From contig LSIB01000149.1 of the NCBI GenBank assembly GCA_001556025.1, positions 1 to 64,000 of the forward strand: a DNA stretch of 64,000 bases, read 5' to 3'. Positions 57,968-64,000 of the stretch are shown piece after piece. A model generated the notes under the pieces. The model saw nothing but the letters and a program-made list of their open reading frames with translations, was not told the DNA's origin and searched no databases. The translations under genes and the position numbers were made by a program. This DNA comes from Rhizobiales bacterium CCH3-A5 (GTDB taxonomy: Bacteria; Pseudomonadota; Alphaproteobacteria; Rhizobiales; Beijerinckiaceae). Position 1 is the stretch's first letter; the number at the start of each line of letters is the position of its first letter.

Positions 57968-58159
57968 TTTGCCTTGTCCTTATCCTTGTACGAGCCGGCG
58001 CCTCGCAGGCGCGGCCACGTACCCTGTTAAAACCTTGCAGTCTTGAAACCTTGCCGGAAGAACCAACGCCGACGCTCCGTTTCCGGCCGCCGGCGCTCGT
58101 CTCGCATCACTGAAGAATGCGCTTTCGCGACGCGCTTGTGACGCGTCGCCGAAATCGGC

Positions 58160-59182
58160 TCAGGCGTCGGCGAGTTCGCGCGCCTGGGCGACCCAGCCGT
58201 CGCGCTCGATGCGGCCAGCGAGCTTCAGGTCGTGATCGACCTTGGTGACATCGGCCGGAGACATGGCGGCGATCTGCCAGAAGTGGAACAGGCCGCCGTC
58301 GTTGAGCTTCTGCACGAGCTCAGGCCCCATGCCCGAAAGCTTCATCAGGTCGTCGGGCGCGCCGCGCGGAGCGGTCAGCAGCTCGAACGCCACACCGGCT
58401 TCCGCTGCGGCCGGCTCGGCCACAGCCTGCTCGGCCAAGGCCTCCTCGACCACCGGCGCGACGGATGCGCCGATGTCCTCACCACGGTCGCCAGAGGCGC
58501 GGCCGATGCCGTCGATCGCCGAACGGGCGATCAGGTCGCAATAGAGCTGGATGGCGCGGCCGGCATCGTCATTGGCCGGAACCGGGAAGGTGATGCCGTC
58601 GGGATCGGAGTTCGAATCGACGATCGCCGCGACCGGGATGCCGAGGCGCTGGGCCTCCTTGATCGCAAGCGCTTCCTTGTTGGTGTCGATGACGAAGATC
58701 ATGTCGGGCGTGCCGCCCATGTCCTTGATGCCGCCGAGCGCCTTTTCGAGCTTGTCGCGCTCGCGCGCCAGCATCAGGCGCTCCTTCTTGGTCAGGCCCG
58801 TGCCGCCGCCAGACAGCAACTCGTCGACCTTGCGCAGGCGCTGGATAGAGGCCGAGATGGTCTTCCAGTTGGTCAGCATGCCGCCGAGCCAGCGGGAGTT
58901 GACGTAATACTGGGCCGAACGCTTGGCTGCGTCGGCGATGGAGTCCTGCGCCTGGCGCTTGGTGCCGACGAAAAGGACGCGGCCGCCGCGGGCGACGGTG
59001 TCGGAGACCGCCTGCAGGGCGCGCGACAGCATCGGCACCGACTGCGAGAGATCGAGAATGTGGATGTTGTTGCGCGTTCCGAAGATGAACGGCGACATTT
59101 TCGGGTTCCAGCGGTGAGCCTGGTGGCCGAAATGCGCGCCGGCTTCGAGGAGCTGGCGCATGGAAACGTCGGGCAGTGCCAT
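58160..59182 (-). CDS. rpsB: 30S ribosomal protein S2 with C-terminal extension
   Basis: The 340-residue protein has the S2 domain (about 1-230: [53 protein letters not shown]) followed by an Ala/Glu-rich linker and a helix-hairpin-helix-like tail (about 275-335, with [20 protein letters not shown] and [20 protein letters not shown]). E. coli S2 has about 240 residues. The tail is known to me from many alphaproteobacterial S2 proteins. The start is ATG 59182; the longer frame to 59329 is upstream non-coding DNA. Confidence 0.96.
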   Translation of the reverse strand: MALPDVSMRQLLEAGAHFGHQAHRWNPKMSPFIFGTRNNIHILDLSQSVPMLSRALQAVSDTVARGGRVLFVGTKRQAQDSIADAAKRSAQYYVNSRWLGGMLTNWKTISASIQRLRKVDELLSGGGTGLTKKERLMLARERDKLEKALGGIKDMGGTPDMIFVIDTNKEALAIKEAQRLGIPVAAIVDSNSDPDGITFPVPANDDAGRAIQLYCDLIARSAIDGIGRASGDRGEDIGASVAPVVEEALAEQAVAEPAAAEAGVAFELLTAPRGAPDDLMKLSGMGPELVQKLNDGGLFHFWQIAAMSPADVTKVDHDLKLAGRIERDGWVAQARELADA

Positions 59183-59372
59183 GGTGGTGTTCGTCCTTAC
59201 CGGTTGAGCCTCTGGGGTGCGAATGAACGAGGCATAAGCTGCCAAGCCACCGGAACGCCTTTCGAATGAAAGGCGGTGCACCCCATGTGGAATGCGGTGG
59301 GCCATATAGCGGATAGGGCGGGAATGCAAGGTCGGGTTCGACGCTCGCGGAGGCAGCGCGCGATCTGCCCGT

Positions 59373-59900
59373 TCAGCCTAGCCCCAACTCGCCCAGCACC
59401 CGCTGCTCTATCTCGGCCTTGGGCAGCTCGACCGGCACGACGAGCGGCCGCTCGTCGTCGCCTGGCTCCTCCAGCGCGGCGAACTGGCTGTCGAGCAGGG
59501 CCGGCGGCATGAAATGATGCTGGCGGGCGGCCATACGGCCGCCGATCAGCTCGCGCGAGCCCTTCAGATAGACCAGCGCCACGTCCGGGCGGTCGCCGAC
59601 GATGATGTCGCGATAGCGCTTCTTCAGCGCCGAGCAGGTGACGATGCCGTTCCTGCCCGAGCCGCGCAGATCGTCGATCCAGGCCGCGATCGCGGCGAGC
59701 CAGGGCTTCCGGTCGTCGTCGTTGAGCGGCGTGCCGCCCGACATCTTGGCGACGTTCTCGGGCGGGTGGAAGGAATCGGCGTCCCGGAAGGGCCAGCCGA
59801 GGCGCTTGGCCAGACGCTCGCCGAGCGAGGTCTTGCCGGAACTGGCGACGCCCATGACGACGACCACCGTCGGGCGGGCGCGCTTTTCAGATGCCTGCAT
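59373..59900 (-). CDS. gntK: gluconokinase (thermoresistant type)
   Basis: The 175-residue enzyme phosphorylates gluconate to 6-phosphogluconate. It shows the P-loop GVASSGKT (17-24), the substrate segment [36 protein letters not shown] and [19 protein letters not shown]. It lies 11 bases after gnd on the same strand, so the pair forms a gluconate route into the pentose phosphate pathway. Confidence 0.95.
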   Translation of the reverse strand: MQASEKRARPTVVVVMGVASSGKTSLGERLAKRLGWPFRDADSFHPPENVAKMSGGTPLNDDDRKPWLAAIAAWIDDLRGSGRNGIVTCSALKKRYRDIIVGDRPDVALVYLKGSRELIGGRMAARQHHFMPPALLDSQFAALEEPGDDERPLVVPVELPKAEIEQRVLGELGLG

Positions 59901-59911
59901 GACGGCTCGAC

Positions 59912-60892
59912 CTACTTCTTCGGCTCGACATGGCCGCCGAAGCCGGCCCGCATCGCCGAGAGCACCTTCTCGGCGAAGGTGTGGTCCTTGCGCGAGCGGA
60001 AGCGAGTGTAGAGCGAGGATGTCAGCACTTCGGCCGGCGTCGCGGTCTCAATCGCGGCCTGCACCGTCCAGCGGCCCTCACCTGAATCGGAGACGTTGCC
60101 GCTGTAGGACGAAAGCTCCTCGTCGGCCGCCAGCGCCTCGGCGGTGAGATCGAGCAGCCAGGAGGTGACGACCGAGCCGCGCCGCCAGACCTCGGAAATT
60201 TCCGCCACGTCGAAGTCGAAGCCGTATTCCGGCGGCAGGCCGTCCTTGGCGGAGGCGTTTCGCAGCAGGTCGAAGCCTTCAGCGAAGGCCTGCATCATGC
60301 CGTATTCGATGCCGTTATGGATCATCTTGACGAAATGGCCGGCCCCGACCGGGCCGCAATGCAGATAGCCCTGCTCGGATGTCGGATTGCGGCCGTCGCG
60401 GTGCTTCGTCGGCTCGATCTCTCCCTTGCCCGGCGCCAGCGCCTTGTAGATCGGCTCCAACCGCTCAAAAGCCTGACGGTCGCCGCCGATCATCAGGCAA
60501 TAGCCGCGATCGAGGCCATGAACACCGCCGGAGGTGCCGACATCCATATAGTGGATGCCCTTGGCGGCCAGCTCCCGCCCCCGCCGGACGTCGTCCTTCC
60601 AGAAGGCGTTGCCGCCGTCGATCAGCGTGTCGCCGGGGGCGAGCATCGCCGCGAGTTCGGCCAGCGTTTTCTCGGTGATCTCACCAGCCGGCAGCATCAC
60701 CCAGATCGCGCGCGGCGCGTTCAGCTTCGCGACCATGTCCTTCAGATCGGCCGCTACGACGGCCCCATCGGCGGCCAAAGCCGCGCCCGGCTTGGGATCG
60801 CGGTCATAGACCACGCAATCATGCCCGGCGCGCATCAGCCGGCGCACGATGTTGGCGCCCATGCGGCCGAGGCCGACCATTCCAAGCTGCAT
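59912..60892 (-). CDS. gnd: 6-phosphogluconate dehydrogenase, decarboxylating (short form)
   Basis: This 326-residue form is much shorter than the 470-residue enterobacterial Gnd and belongs to the YqeC/Gnd-like group that often prefers NAD+. It has the Rossmann motif [50 protein letters not shown], and [20 protein letters not shown] (catalytic Lys/Asn). Cofactor preference is an inference from the subgroup. It is probably cotranscribed with gntK. Confidence 0.93.
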   Translation of the reverse strand: MQLGMVGLGRMGANIVRRLMRAGHDCVVYDRDPKPGAALAADGAVVAADLKDMVAKLNAPRAIWVMLPAGEITEKTLAELAAMLAPGDTLIDGGNAFWKDDVRRGRELAAKGIHYMDVGTSGGVHGLDRGYCLMIGGDRQAFERLEPIYKALAPGKGEIEPTKHRDGRNPTSEQGYLHCGPVGAGHFVKMIHNGIEYGMMQAFAEGFDLLRNASAKDGLPPEYGFDFDVAEISEVWRRGSVVTSWLLDLTAEALAADEELSSYSGNVSDSGEGRWTVQAAIETATPAEVLTSSLYTRFRSRKDHTFAEKVLSAMRAGFGGHVEPKK

Positions 60893-60939
60893 CGTATCGC
60901 CCCTTCATCGCCGGTCGCAGGGCCGCAAGCTGCGACCCG

Positions 60940-61848
60940 TCAGAGCGCTTCTCGCATCCCGGCGGCCTCGGCGACAAGCCAGTCGCGCAGCAGCACAAAA
61001 GCGGGACTCGGCTGACGGTCGGCGGGATAGGTCAGCCAGTAGCCATGGCGGCTGCGAAAGCCGAGGCCGGCGGGGTTTACGAGCTGGCCGCCGGCCAGTT
61101 CCTCGCCGACCAAGGCGCGCGGGACGAGCGCAAGCCCCTGCCCGGCAATCGCTGCCCGAATCACCAGCGCGTAGAAGCCGAAGCGGATCACCCGTTGGGG
61201 CTTCAATCCCTCGACGCCGTTGGCCTCACCGAATTCGCTCCAGCGCAGCGGGGTCTGGAAATGGTCGAGCACGGGGAAGCGCGCGACATCGGCCGCATGT
61301 CCTATTCCGCCGAAGCGCGCGATGGCGTCGGGTGCGCCGACCAGCGCGACGTCGCGGCCGAAGAGGTCGTCGCAGATCTGCCCCGGCCAGTCGCCCTCGC
61401 CGAAGCGAAAGACGGCGTCGGGCGCCTCGCTCGTCTCCTGCGTGACGAAGGTGGTGAACTGCACGTCGATCTCCGGATGCAGCTCGGCGAAGTGCGAAAA
61501 GCGCGGCACCAGCCAGCGATCGCCGAGGATCGGCAGGACATGCAGCCTGACGCGATGCTGGGCCGGGCGGAACGGCGCGAGCCCCGCCACCGCCGACACC
61601 AGCCCTGCCAGCACTGCGCGCGCCGGCCCGATGAAGGCTCGGCCGGCCTCGGTCGGCTCCAGCCCACGCCGGTTGCGCAGAAACAAAGCCGTGCCGACGA
61701 CCTGCTCCACGGCCTTGAGCTGCTTGCTGACGGCGCTCTGCGTCATGTTGAGTTCTGCCGCCGCGCCGGAGCACGAGGCGTGCCGCGCCACCGCCTCGAC
61801 CACGCGCAGGCCCGTCGTCGATGGCAGGACATGTGGATTGCCAGTCAT
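60940..61848 (-). CDS. LysR family transcriptional regulator (GcvA-like)
   Basis: The 302-residue regulator has an N-terminal winged helix-turn-helix (LRVVEAVARHASCSGAAAEL, NMTQSAVSKQLKAVEQVVGT, LFLRNRRGLEPTEAG) and a periplasmic-binding-protein-like effector domain. It is divergent from the argininosuccinate lyase-like gene, with 135 bases between the starts, the standard layout for a LysR regulator and its target. The effector is unknown; an arginine-related or other amino-acid ligand would fit the target genes. Confidence 0.9.
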   Translation of the reverse strand: MTGNPHVLPSTTGLRVVEAVARHASCSGAAAELNMTQSAVSKQLKAVEQVVGTALFLRNRRGLEPTEAGRAFIGPARAVLAGLVSAVAGLAPFRPAQHRVRLHVLPILGDRWLVPRFSHFAELHPEIDVQFTTFVTQETSEAPDAVFRFGEGDWPGQICDDLFGRDVALVGAPDAIARFGGIGHAADVARFPVLDHFQTPLRWSEFGEANGVEGLKPQRVIRFGFYALVIRAAIAGQGLALVPRALVGEELAGGQLVNPAGLGFRSRHGYWLTYPADRQPSPAFVLLRDWLVAEAAGMREAL

Positions 61849-61983
61849 GCCCGATCCTACAAACGGATCGGCAGCGAGGCAAAGTGCTATTCCAGATTGG
61901 AATGGGAGCTGGAAATCATCTCCTTTGCCGACATTGGCGCGCCGGCTCTACGCTGACCCAGCGACATCAGCGGAGATTTCACC

Positions 61984-63408
61984 GTGAACCAGCCCTTGCG
62001 CCTCTGGGGCGGCCGTTTCACCGCCGAGCCCGACCCCGCGCTGACCCGGCTCTCGCGCTCCGAGCCGAGCTATTTCCGGCTCGCGCCCTATGATCTTGCC
62101 GGCTCGCGCGCCCATGTCCGCGAGCTTGGCCGCGCCGGGCTGCTCGACGACGCCGAGATCGCGACAGTGTTGAGGGCGATCGACGAGGTCGAGAGGCAGT
62201 GTGCTGCAGGCCCGATCGAGCCCTGGGCCGAGGACGAGGACGTCCATACGTTTCTCGAGCGCGTGCTGACGCAAAAACTCGGGCCGCTCGGCGGAAAAAT
62301 CCGCGCCGGGCGCTCGCGTAACGACCAGGCGGCCAACGATCTCAAGCTGTTCCTGCGCCACCGCGCCCGCACCCTGATGGCCGATCTGCTGGCTTTGCAG
62401 GAGGCGATTGTCGCGCAATCGCTCGCCCACAAGGCGACGCCGGTTCCCGGCGTCACCCATCTACAGGCGGCGCAGCCGATCACCTTCGGCCACCATCTGC
62501 TGGCCCATGCGCAGGCGTTCTCGCGCGATGCCGGCCGGCTGATCGACTGGGACAGGCGAAACGCCATCTCACCGTTGGGCGCGGCCGCGCTGGCCGGCTC
62601 GGCCATCGCGCTCAACCCCGAGTTGTCCGCCGAGGAGCTCGGCTATGATGCGTCCTTCGAGAACTCGGTCGATGCGGTCGGCGCGCGCGACCATGTCGCG
62701 GAGTTCCTGTTCGTCGCGGCGATGCTGGCGGTCAACCTGTCGCGGCTGGCCGAGGAGATCGTGATCTGGTGCAGCCAGCCCTATCGCTGGATCTCGCTGC
62801 ACGATTCCTTCGCGACCGGCTCCTCGATCATGCCGCAGAAAAAGAACCCCGACATCGCCGAACTGACACGCGGCCGTTCGGCCCGGCTGATCGGCGGGGT
62901 CACGACGATGCTGGCGGCGCTCAAGAGCCTGCCGCTCTCCTACAACCGCGATCTCGCCGAGGACAAGAAAGCAGCTTTCGACGCCGTCGATGCGCTGGCT
63001 CTGGTGCTGCCGGCGATGGCCGGCATGATCGCGACCATGACCGTGAACACAGCGACAATGCGGACGGCCGCCTCGCAGGGCTTCACGCTGGCCACGGAGG
63101 TAGCCGATTTCCTGGCACGCAAGGGCGTGCCTTTCAGCGACGGCCACGACATCACCGGCGCGCTGGTCAGGCTCTGCGAGGAGCGCGGCTGCGAACTCCA
63201 CGAGATCGATGATGCCGGCCTGGCGGGCGTCGATCCGCGCCTGACCCCCGACATTCGCGCCCATCTTACGCTCGAAGCCGCGCTGGATGCACGGATGGCA
63301 CGGGGTGGCACGTCGCCTGCACGGGTGGCCGAGCAGATCGAGCGGCTGATGCAGGTGCTCGCCCTGCACCGCGCCTGGGCGCTGGACTACCGGGGGCCGA
63401 CGCCATGA
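61984..63408 (+). CDS. argininosuccinate lyase paralogue (ArgH family)
   Basis: This 474-residue fumarase/aspartase-superfamily protein has WGGRFTAEPDPALTRLSRS, HTFLERVLTQKLG, GRSRNDQAANDLKLFLRH, THLQAAQPITFGHHLLAHAQ and the catalytic loop GSSIMPQKKNPD (about 279-290). It starts at GTG 61984. The chemistry should be reversible cleavage to fumarate. Its position, controlled by a divergent LysR gene and overlapping an ABC permease gene by four bases, is unlike a biosynthetic argH (usually beside lysA), so it may be a catabolic or specialised ArgH2; this is inference. Confidence 0.88.
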   Translation: MNQPLRLWGGRFTAEPDPALTRLSRSEPSYFRLAPYDLAGSRAHVRELGRAGLLDDAEIATVLRAIDEVERQCAAGPIEPWAEDEDVHTFLERVLTQKLGPLGGKIRAGRSRNDQAANDLKLFLRHRARTLMADLLALQEAIVAQSLAHKATPVPGVTHLQAAQPITFGHHLLAHAQAFSRDAGRLIDWDRRNAISPLGAAALAGSAIALNPELSAEELGYDASFENSVDAVGARDHVAEFLFVAAMLAVNLSRLAEEIVIWCSQPYRWISLHDSFATGSSIMPQKKNPDIAELTRGRSARLIGGVTTMLAALKSLPLSYNRDLAEDKKAAFDAVDALALVLPAMAGMIATMTVNTATMRTAASQGFTLATEVADFLARKGVPFSDGHDITGALVRLCEERGCELHEIDDAGLAGVDPRLTPDIRAHLTLEAALDARMARGGTSPARVAEQIERLMQVLALHRAWALDYRGPTP

Positions 63409-64000
63409 CGGATAGACGTGCGCAGGCTCTGCTCTTCGACCCAGCCATCCTCGCCCTGCCCCGCGTCGGGCGGCTGCATCTCGGGCGCTGGCTGTCGGCT
63501 GCGCTCGTGCTGCTGGCGCTGGCGCTGGTGATCAAGGCCTTCGCCGAGGGCGACATCGCCTGGAAGGTGGTGGGCCAGTTCTTCACCGCGCCGGCGATCC
63601 TCGGCGGCCTCGTCAACACCGTCATCATGACGATCTGCGCCATGGCGCTGGGCATCACGCTGGGCGTCGTTTTCGCCATCATGGCTATGTCGCCCAATCT
63701 GGTGATGCGCGGCTGCGCCGCCTTCTACATCTGGTTCTTCCGCGGCACGCCGCTGATCCTGCAATTGCTGATCTGGTTCAACCTCGCGCTGGTCTTCCCG
63801 ACGCTCGGCATTCCCGGCCTCTTCTCCGTCCGCACCATCGACGTGATCGGCCCCTTCATGGCGACGCTCTTGGGCCTCGGCATCAACCAGGGCGCTTACA
63901 CGGCCGAGGTCGTGCGCTCGGGCATTCTTTCGGTCGATCACGGCCAGACCGAAGCCGCCAGGACGATCGGCATGACGCGGCTGACGACGCTGCGCCGCAT
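63405..64000 (+). CDS. polar amino-acid ABC transporter permease, partial
   Basis: The frame from ATG 63405 (MTDRRAQALLFDPAILALPR) is open to the window end (198 codons). It has a first membrane helix near 30-48, the HisM/GlnP-type signature FTAPAILGGLVNTVIMTICA, YIWFFRGTPLILQLLIWFN, and the start of the EAA loop AYTAEVVRSGILSVDHGQTE followed by AARTIGM. Such permeases import polar amino acids. It overlaps the lyase gene by four bases (ATGA). The 3' end and partner ATPase and binding protein are outside the window. Confidence 0.92.
   Translation, partial: MTDRRAQALLFDPAILALPRVGRLHLGRWLSAALVLLALALVIKAFAEGDIAWKVVGQFFTAPAILGGLVNTVIMTICAMALGITLGVVFAIMAMSPNLVMRGCAAFYIWFFRGTPLILQLLIWFNLALVFPTLGIPGLFSVRTIDVIGPFMATLLGLGINQGAYTAEVVRSGILSVDHGQTEAARTIGMTRLTTLRR

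Overview
The window is GC-rich (clearly above 60% G+C in coding DNA), gene-dense and carries almost only chromosomal core genes in an order typical of Alphaproteobacteria, order Hyphomicrobiales (Rhizobiales). The markers are the rpsB-tsf-pyrH-frr-uppS-cdsA-dxr-rseP-bamA-lpxD-fabZ-lpxA-lpxI-lpxB run, the LpxI (DUF1009) form of the lipid A hydrolase, the alphaproteobacterial SOS box (GAAC-N7-GAAC) before lexA, an IalB-type secreted protein, a malyl-CoA lyase, opgGH, and C-terminally extended ribosomal protein S2. The genus is probably Bosea or a close relative, but that is an inference from gene content, not an alignment.

Layout. Positions 1-1230 are the only clearly accessory piece: the end of an IS3-family element inserted into a gene for a DUF262/ParB-like protein, which now ends in IS-encoded residues. 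From 1380 to 6918 lie malyl-CoA lyase, hspQ, an IalB-family protein, an orphan YejA-like peptide-binding protein and a shortened AMP-binding-like protein that looks like a pseudoenzyme. From 6922 to 16160 come mfd, sdhE, recG, two small membrane-protein genes (DUF502, DUF454) and glmS; glmU follows upstream of glmS on the minus strand. opgG-opgH (17954-21690) encode osmoregulated periplasmic glucan synthesis.

From 25302 down to 21695 (minus strand) five genes form a probable operon: DUF350 membrane protein, DUF1190 (YgiB-like) Ser-rich protein, GspS-like ATP-grasp ligase (YgiC/YjfC), VOC protein, and a second DUF350 protein. Its chemistry is unknown to me and it is the best candidate for an undescribed system here. 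About 1 kb of non-coding, repeat-dense DNA (25303-26367) separates it from pyrG.

The next block holds pyrG, secG and tpiA (minus), then ppiD-trpE-trpG-trpD-trpC-moaC-moeA-lexA (plus), comEC (minus), gltX and gltA (plus). From 44051 to 59182 the minus strand carries lpxB-lpxI-lpxA-fabZ-lpxD-bamA-rseP-dxr-cdsA-uppS-frr-pyrH-tsf-rpsB, read from rpsB towards lpxB; it links translation, isoprenoid and phospholipid precursors, outer-membrane protein assembly and lipid A synthesis. The last part has gluconokinase and 6-phosphogluconate dehydrogenase, a LysR regulator, a divergent argininosuccinate lyase paralogue and an amino-acid ABC permease cut by the window end.

REP-like inverted repeats of at least three sequence types occupy intergenic gaps (10478-10562, 25366-26342, 33294-33369, 38422-38536). 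I found no tRNA, rRNA, CRISPR array or prophage.
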